Shown here: positions 1 through 5,862 of the stretch, one piece after another | Numbering within the stretch: position 1 is the first letter of the stretch | Layout of the letters: each line of letters starts with the position of its first letter | Assembly: GCA_016208345.1 (NCBI GenBank) | Contig: JACQYG010000127.1 | Location: 1 to 7,632, forward strand | Source of the DNA: Chloroflexota bacterium | GTDB lineage: Bacteria > Chloroflexota > DTOL01 > JACQYG01 | Reading direction: 5' to 3' | DNA: 7,632 nucleotides | Notes under the pieces: generated by a model | What the model was told of the DNA's origin: nothing | What the model saw: only the letters and a program-made list of their open reading frames with translations | Databases searched by the model: none | Position numbers and translations under genes: made by a program

Positions 1-443
1 GGCGAGGCCTGGACCCTGTCCCTTTCCTGCTCCCACTCCTCCCGCAAGGAGGCCTCCCATTCATCCAGGAACCTCTGGCGCCGATCGATCATAGCCACTG
101 CCTTTTCCTTCGGCAGCCGATTGATGAAGAACACCGCCAGGTCAAAATCAAAGTAGGGTCGCTCCGGAGAGTCCAATAGCTGCTCCGTGAGGGCGTAGAA
201 TTGCGCTCTACCTTGTTCGGTGAGATGATAAACCGAGCGTTCCGGGGTTCCTTCGCTCCGATGCACGGTCTCGATGATCATGCCCTCTCTCTTCAGCTTG
301 GTGAGGGAGTAGTAAATGGAGGTCATGCTCACGCTCAGCCAGGAGCCGCTCTCTTTGGCCGAGGCCATCTGGTTTATCTCGTAGCCGTGCATGGGTTTGT
401 CCAGCAATAAACCCAATAGAAGCAAATCGACTTTCGACACCAT
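1..443 (-). CDS. PadR-family transcriptional regulator with C-terminal helical domain (partial)
   Basis: The frame reads from ATG at 443 to the left edge (147 codons) with no stop, so the 3' end lies outside the window. Residues 5-75 match the PadR winged-helix domain: LLLLGLLLDKPMHGYEI near the start, a recognition region around SMTSIYYSLTKLKREGMI (39-56), and the wing ending in VYHLTEQG (71-78). From about residue 95 the chain is charged and helical (FFINRLPKEKA, then Glu/Arg-rich heptads). This fits the Vir_act_alpha_C-type dimerisation domain of longer PadR proteins. Such proteins usually repress a nearby gene in response to a small molecule; the ligand cannot be read from sequence. GGAG lies about 8 bases before the ATG and a good promoter lies upstream, so it is probably transcribed separately from the rib operon. 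Family assignment is firm; the target is unknown. Confidence 0.9.
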   Translation of the reverse strand, partial: MVSKVDLLLLGLLLDKPMHGYEINQMASAKESGSWLSVSMTSIYYSLTKLKREGMIIETVHRSEGTPERSVYHLTEQGRAQFYALTEQLLDSPERPYFDFDLAVFFINRLPKEKAVAMIDRRQRFLDEWEASLREEWEQERDRVQAS

Positions 444-482
444 AGTGGGCTCCGGTGCTTTGCAACGAGAGGCTTTGTGATG

Positions 483-511
483 AGTATAACAATTTATGTG
501 GCATTTGTCCA
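483..511 (-). promoter_or_regulatory. Sigma70-type promoter of the left padR gene
   Basis: On the minus strand, TGGACA (511-506) and TATACT (488-483) are separated by exactly 17 bases. This places the start near 475-477, about 30 bases before the padR ATG. Immediately upstream of the -35 box is a partly symmetric GGTTAGGGTCAACCCC (532-517), which could be an operator; that is speculation. The spacing and box quality make the promoter credible. Confidence 0.7.
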
Positions 512-536
512 GATAGGGGTTGACCCTAACCAACAA

Positions 537-568
537 TAGCCTGCGAAAGCTGGGTAAATCCCAGGCTA
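537..568 (-). terminator. Possible weak terminator after ribH
   Basis: Downstream of the ribH stop the minus strand carries TAGCCTG (568-562) and its complement CAGGCTA (543-537). Inside them is a competing CTGGG / CCCAG stem (564-560 with 554-550). The following bases are T-rich but interrupted (TTGTTGGTT), so this is a poor intrinsic terminator. Its place between ribH and the next promoter is the main support. Confidence 0.35.
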
Positions 569-596
569 ACACTGCTTTGGTTCAATCGCTGTTTCA

Positions 597-1064
597 TCAG
601 GGTAGGGTTTTCAAGAGGTTAGCCATCTCCAGGGCGCCCACCGCAGCGTCGAAGCCCTTGTTCCCCGCCTTCGTCCCGGCACGCTCGATGGCTTGCTCCA
701 GGTTATCGGCGGTGATCACCCCAAAGAGCGTGGGCACCCCGGTCTCCAGGGCCACCGCGGCGATCCCTTTCGACACCTCCGCCGCCACGTAGTCGAAGTG
801 GGGGGTCGCTCCGCGGATGACCGCTCCCAGGCAGATGACGGCATCGTAGCGGCCACTTCGAGCCAATCTCTTCGCCACCATCGGGATCTCGAACGCCCCG
901 GGCACGTAGACTGTTTCTACGCTCTCCTCCGCCACGCCGTGACGCACCAGGGCATCCAGGGCTCCTTCCAACAGCTTGGTGCTAATGAATTCATTGAACC
1001 TGGAAACCACCAGGGCAAAGCGCAACCCCTCGCCCAGAAGCTTCCCCTCGTAGACCTTTCCCAT
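597..1064 (-). CDS. ribH: 6,7-dimethyl-8-ribityllumazine synthase (riboflavin synthase beta chain)
   Basis: This enzyme condenses 5-amino-6-ribitylamino-uracil with 3,4-dihydroxy-2-butanone 4-phosphate to give lumazine, the penultimate step of riboflavin synthesis. The 155-residue length is normal. Visible family motifs are SRFNEFI (21-27), PGAFEIP (55-61), [14 protein letters not shown] (80-93) with the catalytic-type His89, and an [11 protein letters not shown] segment (127-137) whose Arg128 matches the phosphate-binding arginine. Proteins of this family form pentamers, often 60-subunit capsids that enclose riboflavin synthase; which form occurs here is not visible. The ATG has AAAGGGG about 7 bases upstream. 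It is the last gene of the rib operon, starting 21 bases after the ribBA stop. All key residues are present. Confidence 0.97.
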   Translation of the reverse strand: MGKVYEGKLLGEGLRFALVVSRFNEFISTKLLEGALDALVRHGVAEESVETVYVPGAFEIPMVAKRLARSGRYDAVICLGAVIRGATPHFDYVAAEVSKGIAAVALETGVPTLFGVITADNLEQAIERAGTKAGNKGFDAAVGALEMANLLKTLP

Positions 1065-1085
1065 GTGCCTACCCCTTTCATTCTT

Positions 1086-2282
1086 TCATATTTCGAGAAG
1101 ATGCCCGAGCTTCTCCTTTTTCGTCCTCAGGTAACCGATGTTCCTGCTATTGGCAGCAACGATGGGCACCCGCTCCACAATGCAGAGCCCATGTCCCTCC
1201 AGGCCCACGATCTTGCGTGGGTTATTGGTGAGCAACCGGACCTTTCGAATCCCCAGGTCCACCAGGATCTGCGCTCCGATCCCATACTCCCGCAGATCGG
1301 GGGCAAATCCCAGGTGCCTGTTTGCCTCCACGGTATCCAGCCCTAGATCTTGCAGCCCGTAGGCGCGGAGCTTGTTGTGCAAGCCGATCCCCCTCCCCTC
1401 CTGGCGCATGTAAAGCAGCACGCCGCGCCCCTCGTTCTCGATGAGCTGCATCGCTGTCCTGAGCTGCTCACCACAGTCGCAGCGCAGTGAGCCGAAGACC
1501 TCGCCGGTCAGACACTCCGAATGCACCCTGACCAGGGTTGGCCGGTCATCGCCCACCTCGCCTTTTACCAGGGCCACATGTTGCTCGGCCGTGAGCAGGT
1601 TCTCATAAGCGATGATCGTGAACTCTCCATGGACCGTAGGCATCCTGGCCTGGGCCACCCGGCGGACCAGTTTCTCGTGGCGTCGCCGGTATTCGATCAA
1701 GCTGGCAATGCTTATGATCTTGATGCCATGCTCACGACTAAATACCTCCAGGTCCGGCAGCCTGGCCATGGTCCCATCCTCGTTCATGATCTCGCAGATC
1801 ACGCCCGCCGGGTAAAGGCCCGCCAGTCGGGCCAGGTCCACCGCCGCCTCAGTCTGGCCGGCGCGAACCAGGACGCCTCCCGGGCAGGCCCTCAGGGGAA
1901 AGGTATGGCCGGGCATGGCGATGTCCTCGGGCTTGGTGGCCGGGTCCAGCACCGCCTTGATCGTAGCTGCCCGGTCATGGGCAGAGATACCCGTGGTGGT
2001 TCCGTGCTTGGCGTCAATGGAAACGGTGAAGGCGGTGCCGAACCGGGCGGTGTTCTCCTGCACCATCATGGGGATCCTCAACTCCTCCAACCTTTCGCCG
2101 GTAATGGCGAGACAGATGAGCCCTCGCCCATGCTTGGCCATGAAATTTATCGCCTGGGGCGTCACCCTCTCAGCAGCAAGGGTCAGGTCACCCTCGTTCT
2201 CCCGGTCTTCGTCATCGATGACGATGACAAATCCGCCCGTTCGTATGTCCTCTATCGCTTCCTCAATGGTTGACAGCACCAT
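1086..2282 (-). CDS. ribBA: Bifunctional 3,4-dihydroxy-2-butanone-4-phosphate synthase / GTP cyclohydrolase II
   Basis: This cytoplasmic enzyme starts both branches of the riboflavin pathway. The N-terminal half makes the four-carbon butanone phosphate from ribulose 5-phosphate, and the C-terminal half opens GTP to the diaminopyrimidine. From the chosen start the protein is 398 residues, the usual length. The DHBP synthase half (about 1-200) shows [11 protein letters not shown] (23-33), HGRGLIC (51-57), GHTFPLRA (125-132), [14 protein letters not shown] (142-155) and CEIMNEDG (163-170). The cyclohydrolase half (about 205-398) has zinc ligands Cys257, Cys268 and Cys270 in the C-x10-C-x-C pattern, then RQEGRGIGL (293-301) and LTNNPRK (351-357). 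An in-frame ATG exists 11 codons upstream (2315), but AGGGAGG sits 4 bases before the ATG at 2282, so I use the latter. The gap to ribE is 45 bases. Neither half lacks a catalytic motif. Confidence 0.97.
   Translation of the reverse strand: MVLSTIEEAIEDIRTGGFVIVIDDEDRENEGDLTLAAERVTPQAINFMAKHGRGLICLAITGERLEELRIPMMVQENTARFGTAFTVSIDAKHGTTTGISAHDRAATIKAVLDPATKPEDIAMPGHTFPLRACPGGVLVRAGQTEAAVDLARLAGLYPAGVICEIMNEDGTMARLPDLEVFSREHGIKIISIASLIEYRRRHEKLVRRVAQARMPTVHGEFTIIAYENLLTAEQHVALVKGEVGDDRPTLVRVHSECLTGEVFGSLRCDCGEQLRTAMQLIENEGRGVLLYMRQEGRGIGLHNKLRAYGLQDLGLDTVEANRHLGFAPDLREYGIGAQILVDLGIRKVRLLTNNPRKIVGLEGHGLCIVERVPIVAANSRNIGYLRTKKEKLGHLLEI
1095..1115 (-). other. Hairpin over the last codons of ribBA
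   Basis: On the minus strand GAGAAG (1115-1110) and CTTCTC (1100-1095) form a 6-bp stem with a 9-base loop. It ends a few bases before the ribBA stop codon. There is no T-run, so it is not a normal intrinsic terminator. It is the weakest of three stop-codon hairpins in this operon and could be chance. Confidence 0.3.
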
Positions 2283-2327
2283 CTTCCCTCCCTGTGGCGA
2301 AGATCTCAATTGCACGAGCGTCTTCGA

Positions 2328-2984
2328 TCAAACTTGTCGGCTTGGCGACAAGAAACCGTGTTTGGCCAGAAGCTCTTCGCTCACCCCTGGGCGCCGCTCC
2401 TTCCCCAGCATCCTCTCCACGTATTTAGCCATGATGTCCGTCTCCAGGTTAGCCCCGTAGCCAACCTCCTTGCCGGCCAGGATGGTGTTTCGCTGGGTGA
2501 AACCGACAAGGGAAACAGTGAAAGAGACAGCATCGCAGCTCACCACCGTCAGGCTGACCCCGTCCACGGCGATGAACCCCTGGGGCACCACATAGCGCAT
2601 CACCTCCGGCGGTGCGCCAAAGGTATAGGCCAGGGCATCGCCATCGCGCCTTACGGAGAGCACCTTGCCGACCCCATCCACATGGCCCTGGACGAAATGG
2701 CCGCCCAGTCGGCCACCCACCTTCAGGGCTCTCTCCAGGTTCACCGGGCTACCAACTTGCAGTCGCTCCAGATTGCTGCGCCGGAGCGTCTCAGGCATCA
2801 AGCCCACCACGAAGGAAGAGGCGTCCCGTTGGGCAACGGTGAGGCAGACGCCGTTAACGGCGATGCTGTCGCCTATGGCCATCTCTGGAAGGACATCCCT
2901 GGCAACGATATGCAGGGTGTTCTCCGGACCACCCAAGCGGAGGGATTTAACCGTGCCGATCTCCTCGACTATGCCAGTGAACAT
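2328..2984 (-). CDS. ribE: Riboflavin synthase, alpha chain
   Basis: This enzyme dismutates two lumazine molecules to riboflavin plus the pyrimidine that is recycled to RibH. The protein is 218 residues with two tandem lumazine-binding beta-barrels. The first barrel begins MFTGIVEE (1-8), the conserved amino terminus, and contains NGVCLTV (44-50). The second starts near residue 95 with GGHFVQGHVDG (94-104) and contains DGVSLTV (141-147). The C-terminal helix NLETDIMAKYVERML (179-193) is the trimerisation-type tail. The internal repeat of the NGVCLTV/DGVSLTV motif is plain. GGGGAG lies 7 bases before the ATG. It follows ribD by 28 bases and is named ribE here (ribC in E. coli, ribB in older B. 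subtilis naming). The identification is firm. Confidence 0.97.
   Translation of the reverse strand: MFTGIVEEIGTVKSLRLGGPENTLHIVARDVLPEMAIGDSIAVNGVCLTVAQRDASSFVVGLMPETLRRSNLERLQVGSPVNLERALKVGGRLGGHFVQGHVDGVGKVLSVRRDGDALAYTFGAPPEVMRYVVPQGFIAVDGVSLTVVSCDAVSFTVSLVGFTQRNTILAGKEVGYGANLETDIMAKYVERMLGKERRPGVSEELLAKHGFLSPSRQV
2333..2352 (-). other. Hairpin over the ribE stop region
   Basis: CTTGTCG (2352-2346) and CGACAAG (2339-2333) form a perfect 7-bp stem with a 6-base loop in the mRNA. It is made from the last sense codons of ribE and is followed by TTTGATC containing the stop. A second stem, CGAAGA / TCTTCG (2326-2321 with 2303-2298), lies between it and the ribBA ribosome site. Together they could tune ribBA translation or act as a processing site; this is inferred from structure alone. 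Confidence 0.4.
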
Positions 2985-3007
2985 CCTGCTTCTCCCCTTT
3001 GACCAGC

Positions 3008-3037
3008 GTTGATCAGCGGGTGTACCCGCTGATCAAC
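3008..3037 (-). other. Strong 14-bp hairpin at the ribD stop codon
   Basis: GTTGATCAGCGGGT (3008-3021) and ACCCGCTGATCAAC (3024-3037) are perfect complements around a 2-base centre, so in RNA the stem is 12-13 bp with a 4-6 base loop. It covers the last seven or so ribD codons and the stop, and ends about 10 bases before the ribE ribosome site. No T-run follows, so simple intrinsic termination is unlikely. Possible roles are RNA stability, pausing, or control of ribE translation. Confidence 0.7.
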
Positions 3038-4098
3038 ACGTCTGGGCCGAGCCGTTCCACCGCCACCCTCTCTAACGTGAGCGCCTGGGCCAGGCTGGCT
3101 GCTCCCTCCCCGCCCACGGGCGTCGGGGCGGCCTTTCCGCCAATGATCTTCGGCGCGATGAAGGCCAGGACCTTGTCCACCAGGCCAGCGGCGAAGGCCG
3201 AGGCCAGAATGGTGCCGCCACCCTCCAGGAGCACGCTGGAGATCTCCCTTTGTCCCAGGGCCTGCATCAAGCGTTCCAGGTCCACCATTCCGCCTCGCGC
3301 CGGGGATATCAAGACCTCTATGCCCTGATCCTTGAATCCGGCGAGCTTATTTTCCGGGATCAGATCGCTGGCGGCGATGATGGTCTTTCCCGGCAGCCCA
3401 GGGTCCAGCACCCTGGCGTGCAAGGGTGTCCGGCCCTTGCTGTCTACGATCACTCGCAAGGGTTGGCGTAGATCAGGCACCTCCAGGCGGGCGGTCAGAA
3501 GCGGGTCGTCGGCTATAACCGTGTTCACGCCCACCATCACCGCATCCACTGTATCTCGAAGGCCGTGCACGTAGCGCCTGGCTTCCTCGCCCGTGATCCA
3601 GCGGGACTCGCCCGCCGAAGTGGCGATCTTGCCATCCAGGCTCATGGCGAACTTGGCGATGACGAATGGATAGCGGGTGGTGATGTACTTCACAAAGACC
3701 TCGTTGAGAGCCCGGGCCTCCTCTTCGTGTTCCCCAACGGCGGTAGCTATGCCCGCTGCCTCCATCTCGGCCCTTCCCCGGCCGGAGACCAGGGGATTGG
3801 GGTCCAGCATGGCCATGTGCACCCGGGCTATCCCGGCGGCGATGAGCGCTCTGGTACAGGGCGGCGTGCGGCCGTAATGGGCACATGGTTCCAGGTTCAC
3901 GTATAGGGTGGCCTCCCTGGCCGCCTCCCCGGCCTGGCGCAGAGCATGCACCTCGGCGTGGGGCTCGCCCGCGCGGCGATGGAAGCCCTCGCCCAGGACC
4001 TGCCCATCTTTGACCAGGACCGCTCCCACCATGGGATTGGGGCTGGTGTGCCCCCGGGCCAGCGCCGCCAGTTCAAGCGCTCTCTTCATGTAATCCAT
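3013..4098 (-). CDS. ribD: Bifunctional diaminohydroxyphosphoribosylaminopyrimidine deaminase / 5-amino-6-(5-phosphoribosylamino)uracil reductase
   Basis: RibD performs the second and third steps of the pyrimidine branch: zinc-dependent deamination, then NADPH-dependent reduction of the ribosyl chain. From the chosen start it is 361 residues, the normal length. The N-terminal cytidine-deaminase-like domain (1 to about 145) has HAEVHAL (47-53) giving His47 and catalytic Glu49, and PCAHYGRTPPC (71-81) giving Cys72 and Cys81. The reductase domain (about 146-361) has KFAMSLDGKIAT (149-160), SRWITG (165-170), a DPLLTAR segment (198-204) and VLLEGGGT (289-296). An in-frame ATG 20 codons upstream (4158) would extend the protein, but that extension falls in the leader and runs through an 18-bp palindrome. 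GGGGAG is 9 bases before the ATG at 4098, and MDYMKRALELA matches the usual start. It is the first gene of the FMN-controlled operon. Confidence 0.97.
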   Translation of the reverse strand: MDYMKRALELAALARGHTSPNPMVGAVLVKDGQVLGEGFHRRAGEPHAEVHALRQAGEAAREATLYVNLEPCAHYGRTPPCTRALIAAGIARVHMAMLDPNPLVSGRGRAEMEAAGIATAVGEHEEEARALNEVFVKYITTRYPFVIAKFAMSLDGKIATSAGESRWITGEEARRYVHGLRDTVDAVMVGVNTVIADDPLLTARLEVPDLRQPLRVIVDSKGRTPLHARVLDPGLPGKTIIAASDLIPENKLAGFKDQGIEVLISPARGGMVDLERLMQALGQREISSVLLEGGGTILASAFAAGLVDKVLAFIAPKIIGGKAAPTPVGGEGAASLAQALTLERVAVERLGPDVLISGYTR

Positions 4099-4117
4099 CG
4101 CCACCTGCTCCCCATAG

Positions 4118-4135
4118 TTCTTTACTAGTAAAGAA
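4118..4135. repeat. Perfect 18-bp palindrome in the ribD leader
   Basis: TTCTTTACTAGTAAAGAA is fully self-complementary. It lies after the riboswitch terminator and 20 bases before the ribD ATG, just upstream of the ribosome site. As DNA it has the shape of a dimeric repressor site. As RNA it could form a 7-bp stem with a CTAG loop. Its AT-richness stands out from the surrounding GC-rich DNA. Confidence 0.75.
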
Positions 4136-4180
4136 GCAAGGCCTGGCCGGCAAGCCATGGCTACATCGTTCTTACAGGTA

Positions 4181-4210
4181 AATAAAAACCCCGGAGCGAT
4201 GTCTCCGGGG
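4181..4210 (-). terminator. Intrinsic terminator of the FMN riboswitch
   Basis: On the minus strand CCCCGGAG (4210-4203) and CTCCGGGG (4196-4189) form a perfect 8-bp GC-rich stem with a 6-base loop, followed directly by TTTTTATTT (4188 to 4180). This is a textbook rho-independent terminator. It lies between the FMN aptamer and ribD, so it is the switch that stops transcription of the rib genes when FMN is bound. Confidence 0.92.
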
Positions 4211-4281
4211 TACGGACAGGCTGCCTTCCATACATCAGTGCCCCTGTCTCATGGAAGACGTGTCTGCCACAAGCTACGATG
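4211..4281 (-). promoter_or_regulatory. Expression platform linking the FMN aptamer to the terminator
   Basis: This segment holds alternative pairings. GAAGGCAGC (minus strand, 4228-4220) is a perfect 9-base complement of GCTGCCTTC in the 5' arm of the aptamer closing stem (4415-4407). The same GGAAG can instead pair with CTTCCAT (4257-4251) in a local 7-bp hairpin (9 bp with one wobble). GACAGG (4248-4243) can also pair with CCTGTC (4220-4215). The pairings exclude one another, as expected for a riboswitch platform; which one is the antiterminator is inferred. Confidence 0.6.
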
Positions 4282-4412
4282 GCCTTCTCCCATCCGGACT
4301 TTAACCGTCGGCCCTGGCTCTCCACCAGATCCTGCCACCAAATGGTGGCTCGCGGGCTTGAGGGGATGTCCCCTCTTACCGCCGATCGGGAATTTCACCC
4401 TACCCCGAAGGC
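4282..4412 (-). promoter_or_regulatory. FMN riboswitch aptamer (RFN element)
   Basis: The minus strand carries the highly conserved RFN core in order: AGGGTGAAATTCCCGA, then CGGCGGTAA, a variable GAGGGGA/TCCCCTC stem, AGCCCGCGAGC, a CCACCATTTGGTGG hairpin, and near the 3' end GGCCGACGGTTAAAGTC and CGGATGGGAGAAGG. The closing stem P1 is GCCTTC (4412-4407) with GAAGGC (4287-4282). This RNA binds flavin mononucleotide and controls riboflavin genes; here it stands directly before ribD with a terminator downstream. FMN binding should stabilise P1 and favour termination. Identification rests on the core motifs and the gene context and is close to certain. Confidence 0.97.
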
Positions 4413-4435
4413 AGCTATTCGATTTTGTCAGCCAC

Positions 4436-4465
4436 AATATATCACTAAATCAGCCGGCGTGTCAA
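4436..4465 (-). promoter_or_regulatory. Sigma70-type promoter of the rib operon
   Basis: On the minus strand a perfect TTGACA (4465-4460) is followed after 18 bases by TATATT (4441-4436). The predicted start near 4429 lies about 15 bases before the aptamer closing stem and gives a leader of roughly 330 bases. Confidence 0.8.
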
Positions 4466-4483
4466 GCTTTAATCAGGGAGGAT

Positions 4484-4633
4484 GTTGAACAATGCCCGCA
4501 CGTGGGGACGAGAGAACTTATTCTCGGCGAATCGTGCCCCACAGCTGGGCGAACCCGCCTCCGGCGGGTCCCAGACCCGCCACAAGTTCGGGCGTCCGAA
4601 GGGGCCCGATGGGGACATTGATCTTTGTTCAAC
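4484..4633. repeat. Hairpin-rich element bounded by 9-bp inverted repeats
   Basis: This non-coding stretch between the two divergent promoters is bounded by GTTGAACAA (4484-4492) and its exact complement TTGTTCAAC (4625-4633). Inside are GTGGGGACGA (4502-4511) pairing with TCGTgCCCCAC (4532-4542) around a GAGAA/TTCTC stem (4512-4525). Next are ACCCGCC/GGCGGGT (4553-4559 with 4563-4569), which competes with GGCGGGTC/GACCCGCC (4563-4570 with 4574-4581), and then TTCGG/CCGAA (4587-4600). No convincing target-site duplication flanks it. It could be a miniature inverted-repeat element, a dispersed palindromic repeat, or a structured RNA. No credible protein is encoded. Confidence 0.5.
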
Positions 4634-4672
4634 ACTCTGAGACATTACCCATTGACACCGCACAAAGCCGCA

Positions 4673-4701
4673 TTGACGTCTCCCCGAGATAGCAGTATAC
4701 T
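4673..4701 (+). promoter_or_regulatory. Sigma70-type promoter of the amidase gene
   Basis: TTGACG (4673-4678) and TATACT (4696-4701) are 17 bases apart, placing the start near 4708 and a leader of about 58 bases before the amidase ATG. CATTGAC occurs twice, at 4650-4656 and 4671-4677, exactly 21 bases apart (two helical turns). The second copy overlaps the -35 box, so a regulator site is possible. Confidence 0.75.
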
Positions 4702-4765
4702 GGGAAATGTAGACAAAGACAGGGGACGAGAGACAAATCGCTTGCCAGCGAAAAGGAGGTTTCTC

Positions 4766-5653
4766 ATGGCTCGAACCCATCTCCTTGGCCGAGATAAAGT
4801 GGTCTATACCATGGACCCGAAGGCCCAGCCGGCGTTGCGCATCTCGCCGGGAGACATGGTGGTCCTGGAGACCAGGGACGCCCTGGACAACGTGATCGCC
4901 CGGGCCGATCAGCTCCCCGTCGACATCGATTTCTCCCACGTCTTGCCAGCTACAGGGCCCATCTATATCGAGGGGGCAGAACCGGGGGACACCCTGGAGA
5001 TCCTTTTCCAGGAGATCACCCCCGCCGCCCAGGGGCTTTCGGTGATCATCCCCAACTTTGGCTTCCTGGCCGCGGAGTTCCCCAACCCCTACACCAAGAT
5101 CATCCCCCTGAGAGAGGGCTTTGGGGATTTCGCGCCGGGCATCCGCATCCCTCTCCGTCCCTTCCCGGGCGTGGTAGGGGTGGCCCCAGCCGGCGAGCCG
5201 GTGGCCAACATCCCGCCTGGGGACTATGGGGGCAACCTGGACAACAAGGATATCGTGGTCGGGACGACGCTCCTGCTCCCCGTCTTCGTGCCTGGGGCGC
5301 TATTGGCCATCGGTGATTGCCACGCCGCCCAAGGCGACGGCGAGGTCTGCGGCACGGCCATCGAATGCGACGCCACCATCACCATGCAGATCAACCTGCA
5401 CAAGGCAGAACACATCCCCCGCCCTCGGCTGGAGACGCCCACCGCCTACATCACCATCGCCTATGGCAAGACCCTGGAGGAGGCCACCAAGCAGGCCCTC
5501 CTGGATATGATCGATTACCTGCAAACGGAGAAGGGCCTCTCCAGGGAGAACGCCTACATCCTCTGTAGCCTGGCGGTGGACCTGCGCATCACCCAATTGG
5601 TGGACGTCCTGCCGGCGGTGCGGGCAGTGCTGCCCAAGGCGATCTTCATGTGA
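4766..5653 (+). CDS. Acetamidase/formamidase family protein
   Basis: Members of this family (FmdA/AmdA type) hydrolyse formamide, acetamide or related short amides to ammonia and the carboxylate in the cytoplasm. The protein is 295 residues, a common length for the shorter bacterial and archaeal members. Family signatures are GGNLDNKD (155-162), GDCHAAQGDGE (183-193) and the C-terminal VDLRITQLVD (271-280). The frame stays open 47 codons upstream of this ATG, but AAGGAGGT (4753-4760) sits 5 bases before it and the predicted transcript starts inside the upstream extension, so this start is well supported. No amide transporter or urease-type gene adjoins it. It is divergent from the rib operon and convergent with the MFS gene. 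The substrate cannot be told from sequence alone; no key motif is missing. Confidence 0.93.
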   Translation: MARTHLLGRDKVVYTMDPKAQPALRISPGDMVVLETRDALDNVIARADQLPVDIDFSHVLPATGPIYIEGAEPGDTLEILFQEITPAAQGLSVIIPNFGFLAAEFPNPYTKIIPLREGFGDFAPGIRIPLRPFPGVVGVAPAGEPVANIPPGDYGGNLDNKDIVVGTTLLLPVFVPGALLAIGDCHAAQGDGEVCGTAIECDATITMQINLHKAEHIPRPRLETPTAYITIAYGKTLEEATKQALLDMIDYLQTEKGLSRENAYILCSLAVDLRITQLVDVLPAVRAVLPKAIFM

Positions 5654-5713
5654 AAGGAGCCCCAGACCCTCCTGAAACCTCGAGCCACCGCCGGCAACGC
5701 TGGCCATTACCGC

Positions 5714-5862
5714 TCAGTAAGCCACTGGGCATCCATCCTTGCGCAGGTCGCTGGCATCCAACAACACGCCGTTGACTGGACCTACAGCGATGATCGGACC
5801 ACCACCGAAACCTGCCGTCCAAACTTCGCGCACGATGACTTCACGGCCACGGCGGGCTATCC
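5714..5862 (-). pseudogene. Remnant of a gamma-glutamyltranspeptidase C-terminus
   Basis: About 48 codons ending at a TGA (5716-5714) read ARRGREVIV, then GFGGGPIIAVGPVNGV, then DASDLRKDGCPVAY. This has the order and spacing of the extreme C-terminus of gamma-glutamyltranspeptidases: an RGHxV strand, a GxxQAI strand, GVLxGASDPRRDG, and a final AVGY. The usual SDPR reads SDLR here. The frame stays open to 5947, but everything upstream of about 5860 is the antisense-free coding region of the MFS gene in another frame and shows no such similarity. There is no ribosome site or plausible start. I read it as the tail of a gene whose remainder was deleted or replaced, with the breakpoint at the MFS stop codon. 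Homology is from memory of the family, not a search. Confidence 0.65.

Noticed and set aside
208..504. Minus-strand open frame of 98 codons overlapping the left padR gene
   Set aside because: It lies in a different frame of the padR gene, has low-complexity His/Arg-rich content, and no family resemblance.
693..1346. Long plus-strand open frame opposite ribH and ribBA
   Set aside because: It is antisense to two genes with complete family motifs, and its composition is typical of a GC-rich shadow frame.
1521..2273. 250-codon plus-strand open frame opposite ribBA
   Set aside because: It is entirely antisense to ribBA with no recognisable domain and no ribosome site.
2283..2315. Upstream ATG start for ribBA
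   Set aside because: It has no ribosome site, while a strong one directly precedes the ATG at 2282, which gives the family-typical N-terminus.
2310..3002. 230-codon plus-strand open frame opposite ribE
   Set aside because: It mirrors ribE and has no protein-family features.
4099..4158. Upstream ATG start for ribD
   Set aside because: The extra 20 codons are leader sequence containing the palindrome and ribosome site; homologues begin at MDYM-like residues.
4469..4939. 156-codon minus-strand open frame across the hairpin-rich region and amidase start
   Set aside because: It is antisense to the well-supported amidase gene, crosses both divergent promoter regions and has no domain.
5690..5704. 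Short hairpin GCCGGC-AAC-GCTGGC after the amidase gene as a terminator
   Set aside because: The stem is short with a G-U pair and no T-run follows on either strand.
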